From: Paramecium octaurelia
Lineage: Eukaryota; Ciliophora; Oligohymenophorea; Peniculida; Parameciidae
Direction of reading: 5' to 3'
Assembly: GCA_905182995.1 (NCBI GenBank)
Contig: CAJJDP010000079.1
Coordinates: 323,893-387,892, forward strand
DNA length: 64,000 nt
Shown here piece by piece: positions 22,400 to 33,833 of the stretch; position 1 is the first letter of the stretch, and each line of letters opens with the position of its first letter. The translations under genes were made by a program, and so were the position numbers. The notes under the pieces are model-generated. The model was not told where the DNA came from and did not search any database. It saw nothing but the letters and a program-made list of their open reading frames with translations.

Positions 22400-23717
22400 A
22401 TGGTTGATTTTAGAAAATTCATGCAAATAGTAATGAGAAAATTTAATGATAAATTGAATGTTTCAGCTTCTGCTGCTTTGTTGATTGCTGTTTTTTGTTT
22501 GTACAAAGCCAGAGCAAAACCTAATTTGCCACTAGTGAAGATCAGCAATTTTATGTTAGTGTTGCAAAAGAAATTGGTTGAAGAAGTAATTTATGATGGC
22601 TCTCATATTTTATTCAGATGTGTCAATCAAGCCTAATGGTTGTCGACATAGGCTGAACCCATGATAAAGGGAAAGGAATTATTGAAGGCATTGATGTAAC
22701 TATCACTCTTATAAATCCAAGGGAGTATGGTGTTCCAAGATTTAAAAATTCCACTTAAATCTATTACAACGAGAAACAAATGATGTATGTAATAATGAGC
22801 ATAGCAGCCTTATCATATACATTTGGTATTATTGCATCTCATTTAATTAATTCTAATAGACTGTCTTATAAATCTTTGCTTGCATAATCAACTGGGGTTA
22901 AATTTTCAAATATTTATGGATTAGATCACGCAAAGAAATAACTTCAATAAATCATTGAATATTTGTAAGATCCATTGAAATACAGAAATGTGGGCGCTAG
23001 ACTAAGAAGAGGAGTCATGATCTATGGACCTCCAGGCACAGGAAAAACCATGCTGGCTAAGGCCACTGCAACTGAAAGCAATGTCCATTTCTTATACTGT
23101 TCAGCAACAGAATTCATAGAGGTCTATGTAGGAACTGGTCCTAAGAGAGTAAGAGAATTGTTCAAAAAGGCACGACAATTGTCTCCTGCAATCATTTTTA
23201 TTGATGAAATTGATAGCATTGCATATAAGAGGAAAAACTAGAATTTTGGAACAGAAACTGGTGGTGATAATGAAAGGGTAAGTACTTTAAATTAATTACT
23301 TACAGAGTTGGATGGGTTTAAAGAGAATGAGAATATTGTGGTTATTGCAGCAACCAATCGAATTTAAATTTTAGATGAAGCTCTTCTGAGAAGTGGTCGA
23401 TTCGATATCAAAATAGAGATAAGTTTGCCATCAGAAAATGATAGAAAAGGTATCATGGAGGTTCATTTACACAATGTATTTATTCTTCAAATTGTTTTAT
23501 ATAGAAAAAGCACTAAATTTCATCTGGAATGATCGATTTAGTAGCCAAGAATGCGAATGGATTTTCTGGAGCAGACATGGAAAATATTACAAATGAAAGC
23601 GCATACATAGCTATTGAAAAACAATAAGAGTTCATTAATGATGCCGACTTCTAGGAAGCTTTAAAAAAGATCACCTAAGAAAAATAACATATGAAGGATT
23701 AAATAATAAATTTTTGA
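22400..23717 (+). CDS. FtsH-like AAA ATPase lacking the M41 peptidase domain
   Basis: Three exons, 420 residues. Two hydrophobic segments (SASAALLIAVFCLYK near residue 25 and MMYVIMSIAALSYTFGIIAS near residue 125) flank a region like the FtsH intermembrane domain. The AAA module is complete: Walker A GPPGTGKTMLAKA, pore loop region FIEVYVGTGPKRVRELF, Walker B AIIFIDEIDSIA, sensor VVIAATNRI and arginine finger in RSGRFD, then the lid NGFSGADMENITNESA. The protein stops soon after (KQHMKDQIINF, TGA 23715-23717), so the zinc protease domain with HEXXH, normally about 200 residues, is absent. Introns of 26 nt near 22698 and 29 nt near 23478 restore the frame. Likely a mitochondrial or other organellar inner-membrane ATPase (inference from family). 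Confidence 0.88.
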
Positions 23718-23947
23718 TATGTGTAGAAATATATTAATTATTCATAAGTATCTTTCGATCAATATCTATATGTTATCTGGCACTTGATATGCAGTTCTGA
23801 AAAACTCTTTGAAATGACAACCTAAATCAGATTTAAACTATTATTTCAATATATCCAATGTATTAATTTAGACTACATGGTTCAATTGCTATTGTAATAG
23901 GATTAAGAAAATGCTCTAAAACCATATGCCTTCTCGAATGTTTTAAT

Positions 23948-25061
23948 TCAACAATTCACTTTTGCTGCTACACATCCAATAGACGATCCTTTGTAAATTT
24001 TATATTCCCTTGAATAGCTAAAATTATGTACCTCAACAGTGAAATCCTTTATCGATTAAGCTGATATCACAAGAGCCAGACCTGAAGTAATTACCTTCTC
24101 GAATAATTCAAACTTGAGCTAAAAGGATATCTTAAAAGTCTTACACAACAAATGCTAAGTATGCAGTCTATGACTTCATTTAAGAAGTACTATTTGTCCT
24201 CTGCTTGTTGTAATACTTGGGTAAATAGATAGAAGATATTAGATTGGATGTATTTGAGTTGGTATTCCTCTTAGCAGAGTGTTTTTCGCAAGAGGAGGAA
24301 GGCATTTTTATTGGTGATGTTTTTGAGGATGGTTGAAAATATCAAGTTATCATAAGGCACAATCTTCAACTAGGACAGAATTACCCAAACTATTTGATTA
24401 TCAATGTGTTTGAGCAATAACTCAAATAGTTTCTTAGTGAGTGAACAGAATTCTTAAAAGAGTACTGCTTCAAACCATTATGGGTTATTTTGGTATAGTT
24501 TGATAAGGAAGTGTTATGCATGTCTGTGCTTCTCTTTTTTGAGCAATTCAAGGGTTTTGGAGTAGTACTCGCTCATCACTGACTGTTCTTAAGGGAAGAG
24601 TGACATGTTAATCGAATCGAAGGATATGGTAAGTAGGAAGAATTCTAATTGATTGTTGGCTGACAATTGAGCCACCAGTTAATTCAAGACATTCGTAAAT
24701 GAACTAACACACAATTGTTCTGGTATGTCTGTGATTTAATCAAGTTTAGATTCCAAACTCACCATTATTTCCAAAGCATCTGTCACTTCATTCAAATAAA
24801 AGTGATCATTCACTTACTCGATCGATTTATTGAATATGAGGGCAAGTTCCTAAGATTACAATATAAACACACCTCTTTTCTGAGTTCCTGTTGTTTCAAA
24901 TACAACTATTCATATTGATAGATGTATTGCTGCCTTTTTTGCAGCAATTTATTTTGGATGTCTTCTTTCCTCTGTGAATTCCTCACTTATTCCCTTTTCA
25001 ATTGAATCAACCCATCTGTTGAAATGTTAGAGGGAAAATCTGCATTTGAATTCAAATCCAT
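23948..25061 (-). CDS. Unknown helical protein of about 354 residues
   Basis: From ATG at 25061 (MDLNSNADFPSNISTDG) the N-terminus is a coiled coil (LLQKRQQYIYQYEQLYLKQQ), then a 23-nt intron with a GTGTG donor, and a long all-helical region of repeated leucine-rich helices (FLIKLYQNNPQWFEAVLF, LFELLLKHIDNQIVWVIL) that could be armadillo/HEAT-like. A second intron (26 nt) precedes LKFELFEKVI. The frame ends at TGA 23948-23950. If a 27-nt GTG intron is used instead the end would fall at 23882. No family recognised with confidence; a transport or scaffold role would be a guess. Confidence 0.65.
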
Positions 25062-25112
25062 TATTATTATTAATTATTATTAATAAATTAAACCATTAAA
25101 TTATATAATTGT

Positions 25113-28100
25113 TCATACTTTTCTTTTGATCAAATCTTTGCCAGTGCCTCTGAGAATGAAATCCACACTAGGGCCATCCTAAACTTTAATTCTATACTTG
25201 GACTTATACAACAATTCAGCAGTAGGCTTGAAAATATAAGATATCAATTACTTTGAATCTAATGAGAATCTTGAATGGCTATACGCCTAATTCTCTTATG
25301 TCATCAATGGTTATTTGATAAGGTAAGCATGTAGCATGAGGCAAAGTGTGAACCATGGTGGATGGTCCATCCAACTTGCCTTCAGTAATTTAAAATTCAA
25401 ACACAGATGGGTCATCGGTTTTCTTCATTTCTTCCTTGTCCTCCAAAGTCATTGTTCTTTCAACTATATTTTTCCTTAATGGATTTTTTTAATGCTATAA
25501 TTTCCATTAGGCAGGTACTAAAGATAAATTGGACAAATAAATAGCAATAGTTTTATCTTCCTGAACTTCTCCAAAATCCAATACTTCAGGGCCTTCTACT
25601 TGATCAATCCCAGAAGTGTTTAAGTGAACAAAGGGTCTCAATAGAATCCCTTCCAGTTGAATGGACTGTTTGTCTCCATTGGCATAAAAGATGTTAATTG
25701 ATCCATGATGATACACTTTATAAGTAAGAGGCCAATTAACTGGGTCATTAGGCTGATAACCTTCAAACTTCACAAGCAATTCCACATGGGAATCAGTTAC
25801 TAAATTGAAGGTTTTTGCAATTTCAGTTTTCATGCCAAGTTCATATTTCTATGGTGAATTCGTGGATGTCTACATTAATTTGAAGGGTCCCTCAATTTCA
25901 AATGTACATACAAAACTTGATTTCTACCTATTGACTAAAACCAGCTTCTTCTCTTACTTTTGATTGTAACCACTAGACCATTTCTGAAATTTAACCTAAA
26001 ACCCTCCTTCCAATTTCTCAAGCTTATCGAATGTCAAATAAGGAGTAATAGTCTCACTTTTCACATAGAAAGCAACTTCTCCTATGGTCTTATCCTAATT
26101 TATCAGTCTTGGCCTAGCTACCAAACAAGCACTATAATTTCCAGTGTCTTGAGTAGTGAAATGCAAAGTGAAATGCTTCTCCTTCCTCTACTTGATTCTC
26201 TCCTTATTTGGTACCACTTAGAACGGACCATCCTTTGATTCTGGAGGCTCATTTGCTATGAATTAAACATCACATAATGAATCTGATCCTAATTGGGGTT
26301 CTGTTATTTTAATGTCAAAGTAATCCGATACTGTACTATTTCCTAAATTATAGATCTTCCATTCCAATTCAACATCCTATGGACCTGTATTCATCACTCT
26401 AAAATCTCTACTGATTGTCCCGAAGTTTCGCATGTAAGTACCCAAATCGAAAGTAGGGAAATCTGTCTTATAATTAAATCCTAACTGACTGGGACTAATG
26501 ACAATTGGAGATCCTTTAATATCTATTGCGATTGGAAATTCCTTTGTAGGAAGTCCTCTAATGTCGCAACACATTAAGTCTTCAAACAATCCGCAAATAT
26601 CATTGAACACTGTCACTTAAACAACTACTGATCCATATGCATTCAAAGTACCAGATGGTGGCTCAAATACAACTGCAATACCCAGATTATTAGACAGGTA
26701 CACTCTTTGATCATGTTCCATCTTCTTTTGTTTATTCAATCTCAGTCCTGCTTCGGATGTAAAATTATGGGTTTTCTCAATCTTATTTGTTAATAGCACT
26801 ACAGGTCTACCTCCTTAGGTAATCTTTCCTTTTTTTGATACAGATTTAGAAATTGAAGATTCAGCGAATTTGATTGTCCTTGCTGCTTATGATTTAGCAT
26901 CAAAATCATCAAAGAGAGTTGATTACTCTTCCAATGCATGTGGCTGATATTTTCTCATGTATAAATTGAATTAGGTGTGAATACCAGATGTATTCTTAAT
27001 TAAGAATTTTGCTTATTTTGGTTAATTGATAGTACAGTTGTAAAATTCTAATTTATCCATTTATTAATTTTTAATTTCAGTGTCAGCTTTCAATAGTGAT
27101 TTCCTAGAATCCTTGAGACTTTTTGATTTTGAACTGACTGATGTCTTCGAAGAGATGTGGGCACTATCATCCACTAATTCATATTCAACAGATAATCCAT
27201 AAATCATGGTATTCATCTCAAATCCCAATGGATACTGCAAACCTTGCACTTCACAAACAAAGAGTTCATTCAATTTACCACCCTCTTTAGGTTTTATGGA
27301 GAATTTAATTATTTGATTTGTTTTTGGCTTGAGAACTCCCTTTTTAGGTTCAAATTGAACTAAGTATTTCTCCTGTTTCTCATTATCAACCACCCATTCA
27401 AAAGGAGTACTGATATTACCTAAATTCTACAGCATGATGTATTATTATGCTCTCTAATCAAAGGTGTAGGTATTTCCACAATACAAAGTATCAATATTGA
27501 GAGATAATCTATTTAAGGAAACACTTGGATTTTAGACTTCTGCAAATACATCTAAAACAACACAATCTCCATTTTCAACAGAAAAATATAAGAAATCATT
27601 ATAGGTTTCAGCCTCTCGAGATTGAAACTCAACTTTAAATTAGATTGAACTGTTTGGTTTGATCTCAAATTAATCTTTATTAAATAATAATCTTTAATCT
27701 GATCCTGACTATGCTTTAATCATTGCAGGAACTGGTGACAAATTATTAATAGTTATTTCTTATGACTCTAACGAATAAGTTTAAATCAATCCATAATTCA
27801 ACCAACTTTATTTTACTGATATAATAGGAGCTATGACTTCAGCAAAGACTGTAATCAAAATAGAATTAGCATAATCAAAGTCTATTCTGTATTCCAATTT
27901 CATTTGACCAACTTCAGAACTTTGAACTCCCAAAACAATCTCAGCCTCATTAGTAATGACACCTTGCTTTTCTTGAATATAGAAATAATCTAATTGAAGT
28001 GGATTAATTGAATATTTCATTTAAGTTTTTGATGTCGTTGACAATTTAAATTTATACTAGGCCAAAGTATTCACACAAATAGGAACAGGAAATTTGTAGA

Positions 28101-29512
28101 ATTGAGGTGTGACACTCACTTCGCCGAGTGCAGATTTGCTAATCAATTCAAATTCAAAGTATGTGATTGATGGCTTTATGCTATTAGATCCAATAGCCAC
28201 AGATTATGAATTAGTTTCAAATTGCTGTCTCAAATTTGGAGGAGGATTCCTAATACTTTCAAATGGAATATCATCAATAATTAAATAGGCCGTTTAAAAT
28301 AGAGGGTAATACTCCTCACTCTGTAAAAATATCTTAAAATCTATCACTTCATTAGGTTAAAAATATCCTTCTTAAGGTTGAATGGAATAATAGTTCAATT
28401 CATCTTCTAATTTCAATTCCTTATCATCATTTTGTAGATACCAGTGATACTTAACTTTAACTGATGTTTTATTTCTTATCTTTAATTGTCTACTGGTCTC
28501 TACTTTTGGGATGGGATCATTAAAGAATATTTTTTATAATTGCTCTTAATTTTCGAGATTAATGTTATCAATCCCTAGAATCCCTAATTCGACCATGTTG
28601 CCTCTGCCAATCAATTTTAATGTTGCCTGAGTCAAATTGTCACAACCCAAAATGATGTTTTCAATGACTTCGCCTTCAACATCTGGTTTAAATATGGCTT
28701 AGATGACTTGTGTTTCTCCTTTATGCAAGAAGAATTCAGCAGGCGATAAATAGAAGTTACCAATCTATATGTAATTCTCCTCTTCTTGCTAATCTTGTTG
28801 ATTGTTTATAAAAAAACGATAACCTGCCTCCCCTCCAGAGTTTTTAACTACAAATCTTGTTTCTACTTAATCACCTATCCAACAACTCTGACAATCTAAT
28901 TATGATGGCAAATCCAATTGTGGAGGTTCTTTTCTTGCCAATAATGGAACTTTTAAAATATGATCTTCTGTTATTACGGCAATTGTGTCATCAAACTCTG
29001 CCAATGAGGATGGATTAAATCGGACCTTTAATACTGCACTCATCCCTGGAGCTATGAATCCATCCTCTTTTGTTGGATATTTGATTGCTGCTATCTGAAA
29101 CTCCTTTCTAAAATAATGTTAAATCACTCACTTTTCAGGTGGTAACACTTTGATTCTCTACAAAGTCCCAGTGGCATTGGTAACATACAAATCTATTTCA
29201 TACATGCCATTCAACATGTACTCTCGAAATATCAATTATTTCGGAAATACTCTAAAGGATGTTATTTAATCCTTCTCCACCACGATATCCTAAGTTAATT
29301 CAAACCAATCTTACTTGCTTTGTATTGATGTATGAAAACAGAACCGGCGCTTTGTTAATTTTGAATCGAGGGTTCTTTAGATAATTAACTCGCTTATTCA
29401 TGTTCTTAATGATCTGATTATTGATTTCTTTATCCTTCTCATTCATTTCCAATAGAAAGTTGCTCTTACTTTTTTTCTATGTCACCGGTTTCAACTAACT
29501 TGTCTCTTTCAT
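25113..29512 (-). CDS. Large ASH/MSP-repeat ciliary protein, DLEC1/FAP81-like
   Basis: About 1,440 residues of beta-rich immunoglobulin-like repeats with short introns near the 5' end (25 nt after SYINTKQ, 24 nt with a GTGAG donor after LPPEK). The N-terminal domain reads ELDLYVTNATGTLQRI-like, then PTKEDGFIAPGMSAVLKVRF and KVPLLARKEPPQLDLP, order and wording typical of DLEC1 (Chlamydomonas FAP81). Later repeats show the ASH signature of alternating 'N-x-G' turns, e.g. FEPPSGTLNAYGSVVV with TVFNDICGLFEDLMCCDI, and FGTISRDFRVMNTGPQDVELEW. A Ser/Lys-rich linker (SSKTSVSSKSKSLKDSRKS) sits mid-protein. Known relatives are structural proteins of the axoneme central pair/radial spoke area. HYDIN- or CFAP47-type proteins share this fold, so the exact orthologue is not certain. 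Confidence 0.75.
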
Positions 29513-29566
29513 TAGAAGTTATTTAATTATATATATATATTTAACTTTATAATATATATTTTATAT

Positions 29567-30466
29567 TCAAGGTACCATTATAATGTTTGCCTTTGCCTTC
29601 TTCAATAATTCATCAGCTGTTGAACCAAAAAATGTCTTACTTTCCAATTGTGCTCTATACCCATTCGATCCAAACACTACAAAGTCAAGATCATCTGAAT
29701 TGTTTATCATTTCAATCACATTCTCTATAGCCCTATAGGATGGATCCAATTATTTATATTGCCACTTTCTTTAATATTTAGCCATAAACTCTTCCACCTT
29801 AGTCTTAATGGTAGTTCCAAATGCCTCCCTATCAGGTGTGGGAGCAAAACATATCAACAAACTATCACGCTCATCAAAAGACAACGCAACTGCACTTTCC
29901 AATGACTTATACGATTTCTTAGATCCATCAATACAAACTACGAACTTGAATCCATTGGTTTCATCTCTCTTATACAGTTTCTTAACGGCTATCAAAGGCA
30001 CTTTACTGTTATAAACTGAGTTCCTCACTGTCTGTCCCAAAATAGTAACATCCTATTTGACTCCCTTTCGCCCATTAAATCCCACTATCAAATAACTGAC
30101 ATTCAAATCTCCTGCTATTGTCAAGATTTAATTTCTAATATTCTCCTAACCTTAAGCTTTCTCCTAAAAAACCAATTAGTAATTCGCCTCTGGATACTAA
30201 AAAATAAATAATAGGTAAATCGATTACTCTTGACAATAGTTCAATTTTATAGTCCTCATAAATTGTTGTGCTTTGGAATTCAAAAGGCAGATAGGTTTTA
30301 GATTCATCAGATACATGAGCTACGATAATTTGATTGAAAATGTTCTTGTACTCGAAGAACTCAACTGCTTACTAATTAATATAATAAATTAAGGTACAAA
30401 GAAAGCTTATTTGGATGCTTGGGATCCATCAGTTGCAACCATTATATTCGATTTATTTAATTCCAT
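29567..30466 (-). CDS. Tandem universal stress protein (two Usp domains)
   Basis: Three exons, 280 residues; introns of 26 nt (after SKQAFF) and 31 nt (after IELLSR). Domain one: NIMVATDGSQASKQAF at the start and SYLIVGFNGRKGVKQD later. Domain two: FKFVVCIDGSKKSYKSLESA and DFVVFGSNGYRAQLESKTFFG with GSTADELLKKAKANIIMVP at the very end. The G-2x-G-9x-G(S/T) ATP-binding motif of the second domain is partly kept (GSNGYRAQ...FGST). Usp proteins are small nucleotide-binding stress-response proteins; a specific role is not deducible. Confidence 0.88.
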
Positions 30467-30522
30467 AAAATATTAAAATAAAATATTTTATTATAAAATT
30501 ACACATTAAGAACTTTTATACT

Positions 30523-32089
30523 TCATAAATCTGTTGGATGTTATTTAATGTCAGGAAGACTTTCCATGTTTAAAAGAAACTAAGGTTCTCTGCAATCCTC
30601 TAAACTAATTCCCCTTAATCTATAATAGCTTTGGTCGAACAAATAGTCTCCAAACAAATAAGAACTGAATTCTGCTCTCCTTATTGAATTTAGTGTTAAA
30701 GCACCCAATAAAATAGGATGTGTAAATAAGGACTAGGGAATTGAATGTTTCACTGACACTGTGGCCACTACCCAAAAACCCTCAGAGATTATCAATGACA
30801 ACACCCCTGCCAAACCATATGTAAATGTTCTTTTACTCCTGTCTATTCTGTAGGCCAGACTTAGAAATAGCCCTGGAATAGCCTGACTAAAGAGGGAAAT
30901 CCAAGCGCAGTTCTTGTCGTATTGCAATTTCATCAAAGGTAATTGCAATTCTAAAGGACAGTTCAAGTATTATAACACAGAAGTATTGTAAGACTCATCT
31001 TTTGTATAATGAATATAAATGGCAAATGTTGAATCCAATATCATGTTAGAAAACATCAAAGCAGCTGCTGTCTTTAAGTTCTTGAGTCTGAAGAATTTTA
31101 CAATTAGGAAAATAAAGGCTAGGGAAATTATGTCGTTCAAGTACCATGGCATCCAAAAATAATAAGGCAGTCCAATCAATAAAGAAACGACGGAAGCAAT
31201 TATTAAATTGTATTTTCTAATAGAAGAGTTTGCTTTCAATAGGCAGGCCAACTAACCTTATTTCATTTTAATACCTCTGTTGAGACAAAGAAAACTGCAA
31301 GAGTCCCAATAGTGCAAGCAATTACTATCAAAGAATATCGAATCAAATCTGAAAAACCTGTAGCTATATAAACTGTTGCACCAGATGCGTATGATAATAT
31401 ATAGATCCCAATTATCATAAAACCGATTTCAAATCCTTAAAAGTCATGTCCATTTGCCCTCCATCTAAATGAAATTATTCTTGTGTGTTTTGCTAAAAAT
31501 GCAATCAATAAGGTTGTAATGATTAGTAAAATTGGTAGACTCCAATCAAATGTTTTATCTCTGAATGATCTATCACATGTAAATATCATAGCAAATTGTA
31601 CTTTATCAATATTCGTTTAGCTCACTTAAGTGATATTAAGATTCACAATTATAGAAGTCCAATAATTTTCAGATGTTAAATCAACCTTTTAAGGACATCG
31701 CTATTACAATAGGAATGAGATTTCGCTCTTAGGTCTCAAAATTCCATCTTCTGAAATTACTTCTGTTAATAGAGTTCTCTTAATTATATTATAAAATACA
31801 TGCTTGTATCCTTCTCTGTTTTTTGTTCTGCTTAAACGTTGAATGAAACTATGTCATCATTTTATATTCTTAAAATTTGATTTGAATATCCAATTGCACT
31901 ATCTGTACTAGAAACACCGAAAGATCTCGGAGGTTTACAAGTCACTTCCTATTATAAATTCTCTTTTTGGAATTCAAATTAAACTTAGTTGTTTTTATAC
32001 ACCAAATATTCACTTTAGTCAGCTTTAATATATATTCTTACCTTCTAACAAAATATAAATAAGGGTAAATATAACAATAAAATTTACAT
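30523..32089 (-). CDS. Signal-peptide-peptidase-like multi-pass membrane protein, probably catalytically dead
   Basis: Three exons (two introns of 23 nt), 506 residues. A signal peptide MQILLLYLPLFIFC is followed by a lumenal domain of about 190 residues with paired cysteines (EVTCKPPRSFG, QQRCPQKV, FTCDRSF) and then eight or nine membrane segments starting SLPILLIITTLLIAFLA. The block WMPWYLNDIISLAFIFLIVK corresponds to the WxxNNxxG region before the first catalytic aspartate of SPP/SPPL proteases, and NMILDSTFAIY may hold that residue (family YD). The second catalytic motif GxGD before (I/V)PG is replaced by SLFSQAIPG. The PAL motif is reduced to HPILLGAL. General topology matches SPPL; loss of GxGD argues for a pseudoprotease. 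A distant GPCR-like or presenilin-like alternative is possible. Confidence 0.65.
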
Positions 32090-32297
32090 TTATTGATTAT
32101 TAGATGATTAAATTAATCATAACTTTACGAATTAATTTCAAATATTACTAAATAAAAATAATCGAATCTAATAAATACTATTCTATCATTTTAGTGAGAG
32201 AATTTCAATAAGTTAATTAGTAAGTTTTGTAATCAATTTATCAACAATTAAAATAACTAACGATCACTTTAAATTATTAAATATTTTAATATTCAAA

Positions 32298-33171
32298 ATG
32301 AGTAATCACCCAGCCTCGACCAGACCTCCCCAATAAGCTTAACCAGCTGCTCCATAACACCCAATAGCCTACTCTCCTCCTAGAACCTATGCACCACCAG
32401 TAGGATTTGCAAGTCCTTCCTATTTACCAATTTAACAATCTTATGTTGGTTCACCAGTTCAATACATCCCATAACCAGTAGCTGTTCAACCAGTTGCTGT
32501 TTAACCAGTTGCTGTTTAACCAGTTGCTGTTTAACCAACCTAATAGGTCATCAAGGGAGAAAGCAGAATAGAGTAGAAAATTTAGTATAATATTTTTAGA
32601 TATATCCCTTATGAAAAATCAGTTATTGAATATGAAGAAGTCAGATAAAGAATCTAGGTCCCAAGGGAAAAATACGTAACAGAATATTAAGCCATTGAAT
32701 ATCAAACAGAATACATTCCTCAGGTATTCTATGATAAAGTTACAGGTAATTAATTAATTAGTATATTTAGAATACGTCCCCGTGGATAGATTTTAAGATA
32801 GAGTAGAATATTACCCAGTTGAAAGACAAGTGGTTCATCAACCAGTTCAATAAGTGGTAGCATAACCAGTTGTTTAATCTGTTGTTCAATAAGTTCCTTA
32901 ATATGTTGCTCCAGTCTAATCTGTTGTTCAACCTGTGTTCTAACAACCTCAAATTTAATATGCGCCTTATGTCTAACCTAATTTTGCTCCTTCTAGAATT
33001 GCTCCTATCTCTTATGCTCCTCCATTGTCATATGGCCATCCAGTATCGCATCCAAGAAGAAATGTAAGTTTATTTGTTAATCATTAGTCTCCTCCAGCAA
33101 AACCATTACATGCCTAAAAGCCATAACCCTAAAAGGAAAAAAAGTCCTTTTTAGACAATATCTTTAGTTGA
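32298..33171 (+). CDS. Alveolin (cortical cytoskeleton protein)
   Basis: Three exons, 274 residues, introns of 25 and 24 nt. Pro/Gln-rich ends flank a core of charged, Val/Pro/Tyr-rich repeats: YIPYEKSVIEYEEVRQ, VPREKYVTEYQAIEYQ, EYVPVDRFQDRVEYYPVER. This EKxVxEY/VPxE pattern defines alveolins, which line the alveolar sacs beneath the membrane of ciliates, dinoflagellates and apicomplexans. The N-terminal part carries four near-identical QPVAV repeats, and the C-terminus QKPQPQKEKKSFLDNIFS is basic. Its presence supports an alveolate origin for the window. Confidence 0.88.
32475..32534 (+). repeat. 15-bp tandem repeat (four units) in the alveolin gene
   Basis: Four consecutive units of CCAGTTGCTGTTTAA (first unit CCAGTAGCTGTTCAA), each coding PVAVQ. 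The last three units are identical at DNA level, indicating recent slippage expansion. Confidence 0.95.
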
Positions 33172-33833
33172 TATTTATTTATGTACAGAACATATTATAA
33201 CTAAACCTTATCATATCATCATTTTATATTTATCAAATTTATGTTTATTGATAAAATTTAATATTTTATGATCTTAGATCTTAGATGTATTTAATTCTTC
33301 TAAGTACTCTTTATTTCTTAGTTTAATCAAAATAGTGTTAAATTTAGAGAGATATCAATTAAAGATAAAGATTATTATTGATTTCACTTGCAAAAAGATT
33401 AATGTTTCGAATTAAGTATAAGAAATTATAACTACAATTGGATATGATATTTTTACTTTTTTTTCTAATTTTTTAACTAATCTAGTATGTTTACCCATGA
33501 ATTCTTTTACTAAAGACTAAGAGCAATGATTTACAAGAACATATAATTAACTCAAATTTGAATATCATTTTCTTCATCATGTAACAATTCTTAATTAATT
33601 TATCTTTATTTTACCGCATTTTCAAATTAATAAATTATTGCTAATTGCAATAAATCATGATTAAAAACATTGTCTCCTTGTAACCACCCAAATTTACTTG
33701 ATTGAATTAGATATATAATATTAATTTGAAATTTAATTTAGAAAGAACTCAATTATAATTTATATCTCCAAGTTATAACAACTTAATATCACAAAATCAT
33801 ATAAAAATAATTATTAAATAATTATCTTATCCA
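33172..33833. other. Intergenic, AT-rich
   Basis: 662 bp between the alveolin and the channel gene, both on the plus strand; presumed channel promoter near its right end. No gene seen. Confidence 0.5.

Noticed and set aside
22730-22800. Apparent frameshift with an in-frame TGA in the FtsH-like gene
   Set aside because: Removing a 26-nt intron (GTAACTATC...CCAAG) upstream restores the frame cleanly, so the gene is intact.
24715-24918. Plus-strand 67-codon frame
   Set aside because: Lies antisense inside the well-supported minus-strand helical gene at 23948-25061.
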